Shown piece by piece: positions 1 through 7,294 of a stretch of DNA of 17,742 nucleotides; within the stretch, counting starts at the first letter, position 1, and each line of letters begins with the position of its first letter. Both the position numbers and the translations under genes were made by a program. The stretch is from the NCBI GenBank assembly GCA_947307285.1, contig CAMZIS010000006.1:1-17742 (forward strand). The letters are read 5' to 3'. The notes below the pieces were generated by a model that was not told the origin of the DNA, did not search any database, and was given only the letters and a program-made list of their open reading frames with translations. The stretch is from an uncultured Peptococcaceae bacterium (GTDB lineage Bacteria > Bacillota > Dehalobacteriia > UBA4068).

Positions 1-1035
1 GCCTTTGCCGGCTGCTCCAGTCTGAGCGAGGTGGCGTTCGCGGACGATTCCCGCCTGACCAGGCTGGGCCCCTCCGTGTTCCGGGAATGCGCCGGCCTGC
101 ATGAGATCAACCTGCCCGACAAGGTGGAGAGCCTGGGCGAGAACTGCTTTTACGCCAGCGGCCTGCTGGAGCTGACCCTGCCCGCCGCTTTGACCCTGCT
201 CGACCAGGGCGCGCTGAACAACTGCCCCGTGCTGGAAACGGTGAACGTGAACACGGCCATGACCGACCTGGGGCTGGTGCCCTTTTACCGCTGCCCGAAG
301 CTGACCGCCATCAACGTGTCCGGCGACAATCGCAGGTACAGCTCCTATGACGGCCTGCTCTACGACAAGGGCTGCGCCATCTTGCTGCGCTGCCCGGAAG
401 CCAGGGAAAGCTGCGACTTTGCTCCGGAAATGATCGCCGTGGGCGAACGGGCCTTTTATAACTGCGCGAAAATCAGCAGCGTCGATCTGCCCGACGGCCT
501 GACCGCCCTCTACCGGGAGGCCTTCGCCTTCTGCCCCAGCCTCAGCTACGTCTATCTGCCCGCGTCTGTGGACCAGATCGACAGCCGCGCCTTTGTGTAC
601 TGCGGCTCCCTGGAGCGCATCGCTCTGGCGGACGGCAACAAGTCCTTCCGTCTGAGCGGCGACATGCTGCTTTCCGCTGACGGCGCCACCCTGATCTGCT
701 GCCCGCCGGCCTCCGGCGCGGGGCGCAGCGGCGGCGTGATGCGCCTGCCCAAGGGTGTGACCACCGTGGCCGAGGGGGCCTGCGTGGGCTGCCACATGAG
801 CGGCCTCATCTGCAGCGGCGTGAAGGAGATCGGCGCCTCCGCCTTTGCCGACTGCTCCTCCCTCAGCTCCGCCGTGCTGCCCGAATCGGTGACCTCCATC
901 GGCTACGGCGCCTTCAACGGCACCTCCGATCTGGTCATCTACTGCAAGGCCGGCTCCTATGCCGAGGAATACGCCAAGACCGCCGGCTATCAGGTGCAGA
1001 AACTCAACGATTTCGTGATGAATATATTCAACTAA
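1..1035 (+). CDS. BspA-like leucine-rich repeat surface protein, 5' partial
   Basis: The reading frame is open from base 1 (AFAGCSSLSEVAF...) to the TAA at 1033-1035, so the start lies outside the window. The GTG at 31 is inside a repeat and is not a credible start. The protein is built from tandem repeats of about 23 residues with the pattern xAFxxCxxLxxVxLPxxxxxIG, the BspA / LRR_5 type. Many repeats keep the Cys before the Leu. The last repeat ends in a segment like VIYCKAGSYAEEYAKTAGY, which commonly closes such proteins. I see no LPxTG motif, SLH domain or membrane anchor at the C-terminus (NDFVMNIFN). BspA-like proteins are usually exported and take part in adhesion or host contact; export cannot be tested here because the N-terminus is missing. 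Family assignment is strong and the role is inferred. Confidence 0.9.
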   Translation, partial: AFAGCSSLSEVAFADDSRLTRLGPSVFRECAGLHEINLPDKVESLGENCFYASGLLELTLPAALTLLDQGALNNCPVLETVNVNTAMTDLGLVPFYRCPKLTAINVSGDNRRYSSYDGLLYDKGCAILLRCPEARESCDFAPEMIAVGERAFYNCAKISSVDLPDGLTALYREAFAFCPSLSYVYLPASVDQIDSRAFVYCGSLERIALADGNKSFRLSGDMLLSADGATLICCPPASGAGRSGGVMRLPKGVTTVAEGACVGCHMSGLICSGVKEIGASAFADCSSLSSAVLPESVTSIGYGAFNGTSDLVIYCKAGSYAEEYAKTAGYQVQKLNDFVMNIFN

Positions 1036-1050
1036 GTCTGGAACAGACTT
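1034..1050 (+). other. Small hairpin between LRR gene and phosphatase gene
   Basis: AAGTCTG, loop GAA, CAGACTT gives a perfect 7-bp stem that begins at the LRR stop codon. It is followed by TGTCCCC rather than a run of T, so it is at best a weak terminator or processing site. Only 38 bases separate the two genes, so co-transcription remains possible. Confidence 0.3.
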
Positions 1051-1073
1051 TGTCCCCCGCGGAAAGGAAAGCC

Positions 1074-1853
1074 ATGTCCCCTGCCTACGCCCCCCTGCTC
1101 CATCCTCTGGACAGCATCGACAACCTGCGCGACCTGGGCGGCCGCCCGGCTGCCGACGGCCGTCCCGTCAAAAAAGGGCTGCTGTTCCGCAGCGCCGAGC
1201 TGAGCCATGCCAGCCGGGAGGACCTGGACTTTCTGGAACGGGCGGGCATTGCCGTCGTGGTCGACCTGCGGGATGCGGACGAGCGGGAGGCCCGGCCGGA
1301 CCGGCTGCCTGCCGGCGCGGAGTACCATCATCTGCCGGTGCTGCCCCTGCGCTGGGCCCGGGAGGACGTGCCGGACAGCCCCATGCTGCCCCAGCTGTGG
1401 CGCAGCGACGTGCACCGCTTTTTCGTGGTCTTTTACCGCATCCTGGCCAGCAGCGAGGAGACGGCGGACATGTACGCCTCCTTTATCCGTCTGCTGCTGC
1501 TGCGGCGTCCGGTGCGGCCTACCCTTTGGCACTGCACTCAGGGCAAGGACCGGGCGGGCATCGCCTCCATACTGGTCCACACGGCCCTCGGCGTGTCCTG
1601 GGAGGGCTGTCTGGAGGATTATTTCCTCACCAACCGGATGATGCGGCCCCGGCTGGAAGAACAGCTGGCGGCCTGCCGGACCAAAGAGGAAGAAAAATAC
1701 TTTTGCCAGCGGGAGCTGGTGCAGGAGGACTGCATCGAAGCCTGGCTGACGCGGCTGACCCAGAAATGGGGCGGGCTCCCTCAGTATCTGCATGACGGAT
1801 TGAAGCTCGGCGACGCCGAGCTGGAGCAGCTGCGTGACCTGTATCTGGAATAA
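1074..1853 (+). CDS. Tyrosine/dual-specificity protein phosphatase (Y_phosphatase3 type)
   Basis: This 259-residue cytosolic protein carries the signature HCTQGKDRAG at residues 153-162, the HCxxGKDRxG P-loop of the family that includes mycobacterial PtpB and Listeria LipA. The predicted nucleophile is Cys154 and the phosphate-binding residue is Arg160. The N-terminus has the family pattern NLRDLGG (residues 17-23) and LLFRSAELS (36-44), followed by VVDLRD (62-67). I chose the ATG at 1074 because GGAAAGG lies just upstream; an in-frame TTG at 1050 overlaps the preceding hairpin and is less likely. Members dephosphorylate phosphotyrosine, phosphoserine/threonine or phosphoinositides, and the substrate here cannot be read from sequence. 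No signal peptide is visible. Confidence 0.88.
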   Translation: MSPAYAPLLHPLDSIDNLRDLGGRPAADGRPVKKGLLFRSAELSHASREDLDFLERAGIAVVVDLRDADEREARPDRLPAGAEYHHLPVLPLRWAREDVPDSPMLPQLWRSDVHRFFVVFYRILASSEETADMYASFIRLLLLRRPVRPTLWHCTQGKDRAGIASILVHTALGVSWEGCLEDYFLTNRMMRPRLEEQLAACRTKEEEKYFCQRELVQEDCIEAWLTRLTQKWGGLPQYLHDGLKLGDAELEQLRDLYLE

Positions 1854-1873
1854 ATGCAAGCGTAACATATAAT
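1845..1873 (+). promoter_or_regulatory. Candidate sigma-A promoter of the CLC operon
   Basis: A perfect TATAAT (1868-1873) stands 17 bp downstream of CTGGAA (1845-1850), a weak -35 that overlaps the end of the phosphatase gene. Transcription would start near 1880, leaving a very short leader before the GTG at 1897. The -10 is convincing and the -35 is poor. Confidence 0.4.
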
Positions 1874-1896
1874 TCTTAGCAACGGAGCACAGCGCG

Positions 1897-3528
1897 GTGA
1901 CTGACAAAGAAGCGAAACCGGCGGAGCAGACCCCGAATCCGGGGGAAGCGGCCAAGACCAGCTACAAAATAAATATGACCCTGACCCGCAAGGGCCGCAA
2001 CCGCCTGATCTGGCTGGGCCTGGTCATCGGCGCGGTCTCCGGCCTGACCGCCGTGGCCTACCGTCTGGCCCTGCAGGGGCTGGAACGCCTGCGTGCGCAG
2101 GTCATCCCCGGTCTGGACGACCCCTGGTCGATCTTCTTCTACTTTGCCGTCCTGCTCATACTGGGGCTGATCGTCTGCCTGCTGGTGAAGAGCGAGCCCC
2201 TGATCAAGGGCAGCGGCATCCCCCAGGTGGAAGGCCAGCTGCAGGGCTATTTCAACCCCCGCTGGCTGCGGGTGCTGCTGAAAAAATTCGCGGGCGGCTG
2301 CCTGTGCATCCTGGGCGGCCTCTCCCTGGGCCGGGAAGGCCCCTCCATCCAGCTGGGCGCTTTGGCCGCCCAGGGCCTGACCGAAAAGCTGAACCTGTCC
2401 CGCACCGATCAGCGCTATCTGCTGACCTGCGGCGCCTGCGCCGGGCTGGCCGCGGCCTTCAACGCGCCTCTGGCCGGGCTGATGTTCGGGCTGGAGGAGA
2501 TCCAGAAAAACTTTTCCTCCCGGGCCATTTTTCCCGCCCTCATCGCTTCGGTCACGGCGGACGTGGTGTCCAAGCTGTTCTTCGGCACCGGCGCGTCCTT
2601 GTGCATCGCCCTGCCCACCGACGCCCTGCCCCTGCAGTTCTACTGGCTCTATCTGCTGCTGGGGCCGCTGATGGGCCTGTTCGGCGCTTTTTACAACAAG
2701 GTCCTGTTCGGCCTGCAGAAGGCCTACCGTCTGGGGCCCTGGCCGGAATGGCTCCAGCCCATGCTCCCCTTCGTGCTGGCCGGTGTGCTGGCCCTGTTCC
2801 TCCCGGAAGTGCTGGGCGGCGGCCACGAGCTCATCACCGGCATGGCGGCGGAAAGCTTCACCCTGCGCATGCTGCTGATATTGCTGGTGGGCAAATTCGC
2901 CTTTTCCATGCTCAGCTTCTGCTCCGGCGCGCCGGGGGGCATCTTCTTCCCCCTGCTGGTCCTGGGCGGCCTGGTCGGCACCATCTTCGGCTACGCCGCC
3001 GTGGCCCTGGGCCTGCCGCAGGAAATGGCCCTGCGCTTCATGCTGCTGGGCATGGCGGGCATGTTCGCCGCCGTGGTGCGGGCGCCCCTGACCGGCATCA
3101 TCCTGGTGCTGGAAATGTCCGCTTCCCTGACCCAGCTCATCGGTCTGGCACTGGTGGCGGGTCTCAGCTGGCTCACCGCGGACCTGCTGGGGGCCCGGCC
3201 CGTCTACGAACAGATGCTGGACAATCTTACCGCTTCCCTGCCGAAGGACGCGCCTGCCGGCAAAAAAGAGGAGCAGAGCATCATCGAGATCACCCTGCCC
3301 TACAAGAGCGCCCTGGTGGGCAAGCGGGTGCGGGACATCCCCTGGCCCGGTCAGGTGCTGGTGGTCTCCATCATCCGCGGCAACAAGCAGATCATGCCCA
3401 AAGGCGACACGGTGATGGAAAGCGGCGACGTGCTGGCCGTGGCCTGCTACGCCGGGGAGGAGATGCTCATCCGCTCCGCCATCGACGATATCACCAACTG
3501 GGCCAATTTCCGGGAGGGCAAGCTGTGA
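1897..3528 (+). CDS. CLC-family H+/Cl- exchange transporter with C-terminal TrkA_C-like domain
   Basis: This 543-residue polytopic membrane protein has all the CLC hallmarks. GSGIP (residues 105-109) forms the chloride-binding Ser site, GREGP (145-149) carries the external gating glutamate Glu147, GGIFFP (347-352) matches GxFxP, and Tyr437 in ARPVYEQM is the likely pore tyrosine. An internal glutamate at the place of E. coli ClcA Glu203 (LEE, Glu201) is present, which points to a proton-coupled exchanger rather than a passive channel. The GSGIP serine argues for chloride over the fluoride-specific branch. Residues about 458-535 after the membrane domain resemble a TrkA_C (RCK_C) ligand-binding domain, which suggests control by a small nucleotide or ion. 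The start is a GTG with GGAG about 12 bases upstream, and the stop overlaps the next gene's start. Confidence 0.95.
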   Translation: MTDKEAKPAEQTPNPGEAAKTSYKINMTLTRKGRNRLIWLGLVIGAVSGLTAVAYRLALQGLERLRAQVIPGLDDPWSIFFYFAVLLILGLIVCLLVKSEPLIKGSGIPQVEGQLQGYFNPRWLRVLLKKFAGGCLCILGGLSLGREGPSIQLGALAAQGLTEKLNLSRTDQRYLLTCGACAGLAAAFNAPLAGLMFGLEEIQKNFSSRAIFPALIASVTADVVSKLFFGTGASLCIALPTDALPLQFYWLYLLLGPLMGLFGAFYNKVLFGLQKAYRLGPWPEWLQPMLPFVLAGVLALFLPEVLGGGHELITGMAAESFTLRMLLILLVGKFAFSMLSFCSGAPGGIFFPLLVLGGLVGTIFGYAAVALGLPQEMALRFMLLGMAGMFAAVVRAPLTGIILVLEMSASLTQLIGLALVAGLSWLTADLLGARPVYEQMLDNLTASLPKDAPAGKKEEQSIIEITLPYKSALVGKRVRDIPWPGQVLVVSIIRGNKQIMPKGDTVMESGDVLAVACYAGEEMLIRSAIDDITNWANFREGKL

Positions 3529-4199
3529 GCGAAGTCGTGGCCCGTCTGGGCGCGGGCGAAAAAGAAGTGCAGCTGCAGCGCAGCCTGATCGACAATGAGT
3601 GGCAGTACGAGCTCATCGTCAACGGCGTATTCATCATGGCCTCCTACAACGCCCTCTCCTCCATCGAGCTGGCCCGTCTGCCCCTGAGCGAGCAGGACTG
3701 GCAGGGCTGCCGTCCCGAGGTGCTGGTAGCGGGCCTGGGTCTGGGCTACACGGTACGGGAGGCCTGCAGTTTTTCCAACGTGGGCCGCGTCGACGTGGTG
3801 GAGTTCAACGAAAACGTGGTGGCCCTGAACCGGGGCCCTTTGACGGAGATAAACGGCGACTGTCTGGCCGACCCCCGGGTGCGCGTCTTTGAACAGGACT
3901 TTTTCGACTATATCGGCTCCTGCCGGGATAAATATGACCTGATCTGCATGGATATCGACAACGGCCCCATGCAGCTGGCCCGCGCGGAGAACAGCCGCGT
4001 CTATCTCAGCGGCTTTTTCCGCCGCGTGAGGGACCGGCTGCGCGTGGGCGGCATGTTCTGGGTCTGGTCCTGCAGCGAGAGCCTGCCCCTGCTGCAGAAC
4101 ATGGAAAGAGCGTTCGACCAGGCGGGGGAGCGGGTGATCTTCGAGGAAGTCATGGGCAAGTCCACGCCCTATTACCTTTACTGGGGCCAAAAGGCATGA
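3525..4199 (+). CDS. Spermidine-synthase-like protein (SAM/polyamine-synthase Rossmann fold)
   Basis: A 224-residue protein starts at GTG 3525, overlapping the CLC stop as GTGA, with GGGAGG seven bases upstream. The same frame is open far upstream through the CLC gene, but that part is a shadow. The fold signature is VAGLGLGYTVREA (residues 68-80, nucleotide-binding loop), VVEFNENV (91-98, acidic ribose-binding Glu93), an acidic FEQDFFDYI (122-130) and MDIDNGP (142-148). The last replaces the DSSDPxGPA segment of true spermidine synthases. The compact size, YELIVNGVFIMASYN start and DIDNGP match a bacterial family often annotated 'spermidine synthase-like', for which polyamine synthesis is not established. 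The operon position after a CLC transporter gives no direct clue. Fold is confident and substrate is unknown. Confidence 0.82.
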   Translation: MSEVVARLGAGEKEVQLQRSLIDNEWQYELIVNGVFIMASYNALSSIELARLPLSEQDWQGCRPEVLVAGLGLGYTVREACSFSNVGRVDVVEFNENVVALNRGPLTEINGDCLADPRVRVFEQDFFDYIGSCRDKYDLICMDIDNGPMQLARAENSRVYLSGFFRRVRDRLRVGGMFWVWSCSESLPLLQNMERAFDQAGERVIFEEVMGKSTPYYLYWGQKA

Positions 4200-4867
4200 A
4201 CTGCTTTACGGTGGAAAGCGGCCCTTACCGGGCCCAGGTCATCGCGCCCAGGGACGGGGCAAAGCTGCCGCTGCTCTACCTGCACGACGCCTGCCCCGCT
4301 CCGCAGCGGGTGCGCTCCCTGCTCAGCTCCCGCCTGACTCTGGTCCGCGTCAGCGGCCTGGACTGGTACCGCGACATGACGCCCTGGCCGGCGGACCGGG
4401 TGTTCGCTGACGGGGAAAACTACGGCGGCGGAGCGGCGGAATATCTGGCCCGGCTCACCGAAGATATCATGCCCAAAGTCGAAGCGGGCCTGGGCTTCAC
4501 GCCGGTAAAGCGGGGCCTGGCCGGCTATTCTCTGGCCGGACTGTTCAGCCTGTGGGCCTTTTACCAAACGGATATCTTCGATCTGTGCGGCTCCATGTCC
4601 GGCTCCCTCTGGTTCGACGGCTTCCAGCGTTTCATGGAGCGCGAGCCCCTGCGGAAGCTGCCGGAGCGGCTCTACCTCTCCCTGGGCGTGAAGGAAAAGG
4701 ACTGCCGCAGCCCCCAGGTGAGCCGGGTGCAGGAGATAACGGAAAAGACGGCCCTCCGCTTCCGTGAGCTGGGCACGGAGGTGTGCTGGCAGCTCCAGCC
4801 CGGCGGCCATACCAGCCAGGTGGACAAGCGGATAGCTGAGGGCCTGAGCTGGCTGGCCGCTAATTAG
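4196..4867 (+). CDS. Alpha/beta-hydrolase esterase (Fes/IroE/esterase-D-like)
   Basis: A 223-residue cytosolic protein starts at ATG 4196, overlapping the previous stop as ATGA, so translational coupling is likely. The nucleophile elbow is AGYSLAG (residues 109-115) with Ser112, and the catalytic His is probably His205 in PGGHTSQ. The YLHDA segment (28-32) would form the oxyanion strand. The acid residue is not clear; a Glu/Asp near VKEKD (165-169) fits the usual place. The whole resembles the putative esterase family PF00756, which includes enterobactin esterases and S-formylglutathione hydrolases. No signal peptide is present. No siderophore genes are nearby, so the substrate cannot be inferred. 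It is the last gene of the CLC operon. Confidence 0.83.
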   Translation: MNCFTVESGPYRAQVIAPRDGAKLPLLYLHDACPAPQRVRSLLSSRLTLVRVSGLDWYRDMTPWPADRVFADGENYGGGAAEYLARLTEDIMPKVEAGLGFTPVKRGLAGYSLAGLFSLWAFYQTDIFDLCGSMSGSLWFDGFQRFMEREPLRKLPERLYLSLGVKEKDCRSPQVSRVQEITEKTALRFRELGTEVCWQLQPGGHTSQVDKRIAEGLSWLAAN

Positions 4868-4980
4868 GCCGCTGAAGGCGACCTAATTAGGCGAGTTTGC
4901 CCGGCAATAAATTGCGGGCAAACGTCGCGGGTCCGTACTTATGTCAAGGTACGGCAGCATGGCGCAATGCGCCGCTTCAG
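4860..4980 (+). other. Hairpin-rich intergenic element, candidate structured RNA or repeat
   Basis: Four inverted repeats stand almost end to end after the esterase stop. (a) CTAATTAGG 4860-4868 with CCTAATTAG 4882-4890, 9 bp. (b) GCGA-GTTTGCCC-(G)-GCAA 4891-4907 with TTGC-GGGCAAAC-(G)-TCGC 4912-4928: 16 bp with single-base bulges and loop TAAA. (c) CCGTAC 4933-4938 with GTACGG 4949-4954. (d) GGCGC 4961-4965 with GCGCC 4969-4973. In addition CTGAA/GGCG in the loop of (a), at 4872-4880, can pair with CGCC/TTCAG at 4970-4980. That pairing would close the set as a multibranch or pseudoknotted fold, in competition with (d). I do not recognise it as a known riboswitch or RNA family. It could be an RNA, a 3' UTR structure or a dispersed palindromic repeat. 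Confidence 0.4.
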
Positions 4981-4991
4981 ACAATAAAAAC

Positions 4992-5018
4992 AGGAGCAGG
5001 CTTTCGCCTGCTCCTTTC
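4992..5018. terminator. Bidirectional rho-independent terminator
   Basis: A perfect 10-bp stem AGGAGCAGGC (4992-5001) / GCCTGCTCCT (5006-5015), loop TTTC. It is followed by TT on the + strand and by GTTTTTATTG on the - strand, from AATAAAAAC at 4983-4991. It lies between convergent genes and should serve both, more strongly the - strand operon. Confidence 0.8.
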
Positions 5019-5030
5019 GCATTTAAGCAG

Positions 5031-6536
5031 CTATTCCTTTATCAGCCAGGGCAGGCTCATATCCCACCAGGCCAGCTGCCTGGCGTCCCGGCGTATCTCG
5101 GTGATAGCCCGCCGGGCGGCGACCCGCTCCGATAAGACCTCGCTGTCGTCGGCCAGCCGCTGCAGGGCCGGTATGGCCGCCGGAGACAGTTCGTCGCTGA
5201 GATATTGTACGTCCACCTGCTCCAGCTCGCCCGCCAGATAATGATCCACGTTGTACTCGGCCACCAGCTTATCCACGCCGCAGTAATTGAAGGCCAGCCA
5301 TGAGGCCAGGGTCACCGCCAGCAGCAGCCGGTAGATCTTCGTCTGCGGCCGCCACAGCTTGAGGGCGGCCAGCAGGATGGCCAGAGCGATGACGGCCATG
5401 CCCCACAGGGTGGTGAGCCGCAGCACGCTCAAACCGAAGGCCCGGATGTAGAGGGTCATGCGCCAGAGGGCGGAGACCAGTATCACGCAGGTCGAGGCCA
5501 GCAGCAGGCTGCCGTTGAGTCGCAGGGAGAGCTGCTCCGGCCAGGCCCGCCGGGCCAGCAGCAGCAGGGCCAGGTTCAGCACCGCCACGGCCACCAGCTG
5601 GAAGAAGCCGCTGCGGGCGTATTCGGCAAAGCCGCCGCGGATGGCCGCCGTCTCGTTGCCGCCGAAGAGGACGGCGAACTGGATGAACACGAACAGCAGA
5701 TAGACGGCGTTGAGCAGCAGGAGCGCCACGTTCCAGGAGAGCAGAGGCAGCCGCCGGGACGTTTCGCGGCGGGTCAGGGGACGGGGCGGCTGGTTCAGGC
5801 TGTAAAGCAGGGAGAAGCCGCACAGGCCCACCACCAGCGTGCGCAGGACGATCCAGCCCACCCGGCCCAGGCTCAGGGTCTGCAGCCAGTCGCCGAGGTC
5901 GGTGAACAGGGAGCCGAACACCGCGTCCGCCGAGGCCAGCAGGACCATGACTACGGCCAGCAGGGGCAGGGCCAGCAGCAGGCCCGTGAGCAGGGCCCCG
6001 CCTTTGCGGCTTTTGAAAGCCTCTACCCGGGACAGGGCGGCGAAGGGCCTGAGCGAAAAGCGGAACAGATTGGGGAACAAGCGGCGCAGGGTCTGGGTGA
6101 GGGCCGTGCCCTCCCAGGGCGAGCCGTTGCTGAGGCCGGCCAGGGAAAACAGGGTCAGGGGCACCACTCCCAGGCAGACCAGATAGTTCAGCCTTTTCAG
6201 CAGGGGGTCGCCCAGCAGCGTATAGCTCAAAGCCAGGGCCGCGTAGGCCGCGATCATCAGGTACTGGCCCCGGGAATAGGGGCGGCGGCCCAGATAGAGC
6301 AGGGAGGCGGCCAGGCCCCCCAGCAGGAACAGGGTGAAGCCTATTCCCGGCCGGGCCAGCCAGCAGCGGGCCGGCAGGGAGCGGGACATGTCGAAGCAGT
6401 GGCAGAACAGGGCGGCCAGTGCAAAACAGGCCAAGAGCAGCAGCCAGTCCCGCCGGGTGAAGGCGGGCCGGGGCTTGGGCTCCGGGGCTGTCCACACGGT
6501 CTGCGGCGCCGGATATGCTTTATTCAAACTGGTCAT
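5031..6536 (-). CDS. DUF4173/DUF4153-like polytopic membrane protein
   Basis: About 501 residues, with a short cytosolic proline-rich N-terminus and then many hydrophobic segments. Clear ones are near residues 31-48, 65-83, 92-108, 118-134, 181-202 and 228-245, with more up to about 420. The C-terminal block NYCGVDKLVAEYNVDHYL...VDVQYLSDELSPAAIPAL matches the conserved ending seen in DUF4173/DUF4153 proteins (NxxxxxxRY...DxxYLxxLSxDAxPAL). Function is unknown for the family. GGGAGG at 6546-6551 on the coding strand lies nine bases before the third clustered ATG, so I place the start at 6536; the ATGs at 6542 and 6545 are too close to it. The start overlaps the end of the HTH gene, so coupling is likely. 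The gene ends at the 4992-5018 terminator. Confidence 0.75.
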   Translation of the reverse strand: MTSLNKAYPAPQTVWTAPEPKPRPAFTRRDWLLLLACFALAALFCHCFDMSRSLPARCWLARPGIGFTLFLLGGLAASLLYLGRRPYSRGQYLMIAAYAALALSYTLLGDPLLKRLNYLVCLGVVPLTLFSLAGLSNGSPWEGTALTQTLRRLFPNLFRFSLRPFAALSRVEAFKSRKGGALLTGLLLALPLLAVVMVLLASADAVFGSLFTDLGDWLQTLSLGRVGWIVLRTLVVGLCGFSLLYSLNQPPRPLTRRETSRRLPLLSWNVALLLLNAVYLLFVFIQFAVLFGGNETAAIRGGFAEYARSGFFQLVAVAVLNLALLLLARRAWPEQLSLRLNGSLLLASTCVILVSALWRMTLYIRAFGLSVLRLTTLWGMAVIALAILLAALKLWRPQTKIYRLLLAVTLASWLAFNYCGVDKLVAEYNVDHYLAGELEQVDVQYLSDELSPAAIPALQRLADDSEVLSERVAARRAITEIRRDARQLAWWDMSLPWLIKE

Positions 6537-6747
6537 CTTCATCATCCTCCCGCCATTCCAGGATATCCCCGGGCTGGCATTGCAGCGCGCGGCAGATGGC
6601 GCCCAGGGTGGAAAACTTGATGGCCCGGGCCTTGCCGTTTTTCAGGATCGATATATTGGCCATGGTGATGCCCACCTTTTCCGACAGCTCGGTGACGCTC
6701 ATCTTGCGCCGGGCCAGCATCACGTCCAGATTGACTATTACCGACAT
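6520..6747 (-). CDS. Small XRE/Cro-type HTH regulator (YozG-like)
   Basis: A 75-residue protein that is almost only a DNA-binding domain. It reads IVNLDVMLARRKMSVTELSEKVGITMANISILKNGKARAIKFSTLGAICRALQCQPGDILEW, with the HTH around residues 17-37, and ends in an acidic tail (REDDEDDQFE). It matches the HTH_26 / YozG type of mini-regulators, which are often encoded directly beside DUF2975 membrane proteins, as here. GGAGGG lies eight bases before the ATG and overlaps the stop of the DUF2975 gene. The likely role is local repression or activation of its own operon, perhaps with the membrane partner as a sensor; that part is inference. The two 19-bp sites at 7295-7334 are its most plausible targets. 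Confidence 0.88.
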   Translation of the reverse strand: MSVIVNLDVMLARRKMSVTELSEKVGITMANISILKNGKARAIKFSTLGAICRALQCQPGDILEWREDDEDDQFE

Positions 6748-6760
6748 AAGTCCGTCCCTC

Positions 6761-7234
6761 CTATATGGTCAGGTCCTGGTCCTGCTTCAGATCGGCGGCT
6801 TTTTTCACCAGATGGGAGAGGCAGGCGCAGGCCACGGACAGGCAGACTCCGACGAAGGACAGGGCCAGCAGCACCAAAACGGTGTAGGGCTTGACGGAGG
6901 TGACCGCGTTGAGCACGGGCAGGGCCAGCAGATAGGCCACGGCGTCGACACAGGCCAGCCAGGACATATATTTCAGCCGCCGGGCGTTTTCCGGGCTGAA
7001 GGACTGATCCCGGCCGATGCTGGCGAACATGCGCCAGGCCAGCCCCAGGGCCGCGTAGACCGCAGCCAGGGTGAGGAGGAAGAAGATGAGCCAGGGCAAA
7101 AACAGCCCGCTCTGCCCCCGTTCCTGACACAGCTGATAGCCGTAGCGCACCAGCCAGGCGCTGATGGCCGCGCCTGCCGCCGCCACCAGGGCCACCAGCA
7201 GCCGCAGCATTTGGGACAAGCTTTTCTGATTCAT
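6761..7234 (-). CDS. DUF2975 membrane protein
   Basis: A 157-residue integral membrane protein with four predicted hydrophobic spans, near residues 10-28, 44-66, 92-109 and 117-141. Between spans 2 and 3 is the family hallmark IGRDQSFSPENARRLKYMSW (about residues 71-90). DUF2975 proteins occur in many Bacillota next to a YozG-like HTH, and their biochemical function is not known. The ATG at 7234 is chosen because AAAAAGGAGG ends seven bases upstream; the frame runs further to 7288 but would cross the promoter. It is the first gene of a three-gene operon (DUF2975, HTH, DUF4173-like) with gaps of 13 and overlaps of about 17 bases. Confidence 0.87.
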   Translation of the reverse strand: MNQKSLSQMLRLLVALVAAAGAAISAWLVRYGYQLCQERGQSGLFLPWLIFFLLTLAAVYAALGLAWRMFASIGRDQSFSPENARRLKYMSWLACVDAVAYLLALPVLNAVTSVKPYTVLVLLALSFVGVCLSVACACLSHLVKKAADLKQDQDLTI

Positions 7235-7259
7235 GGGCATACCTCCTTTTTCTGGCCAC

Positions 7260-7288
7260 AGGATAACACGGTGAAAACTAAATGTCAA
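7260..7288 (-). promoter_or_regulatory. Sigma-A promoter of the DUF2975-HTH-DUF4173 operon
   Basis: On the - strand TTGACA (7288-7283), a 17-bp spacer and TATCCT (7265-7260) form a near-consensus promoter. The start would fall near 7253, leaving a leader of roughly 20 bases that holds the AAAAAGGAGG ribosome site. Confidence 0.75.
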
Positions 7289-7294
7289 TAATTA

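Noticed and set aside
1032..1955. Long - strand open frame opposite the phosphatase gene
   Set aside because: Gln/His/Val-rich translation typical of the antisense of a GC-rich gene, with no ribosome site. The + strand has the HCxxGKDRxG motif.
2304..3524. Long + strand open frame running through the CLC gene into the spermidine-synthase-like gene
   Set aside because: Its translation over the CLC region is Pro/Arg/Gly/His-rich shadow sequence, while the CLC frame has all family motifs. Only the part from 3525 is a real gene.
4933..4980. Resemblance of the hairpin region to bacterial small SRP RNA (GTCCG...GGCAGCATGG)
   Set aside because: The conserved GGAAGGAAGCAG-type apical loop is absent and the stem layout differs.
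4897..5241. Open frame across the hairpin-rich intergenic region
   Set aside because: It spans a strong terminator and the antisense of the DUF4173-like gene; no ribosome site or recognisable domain.
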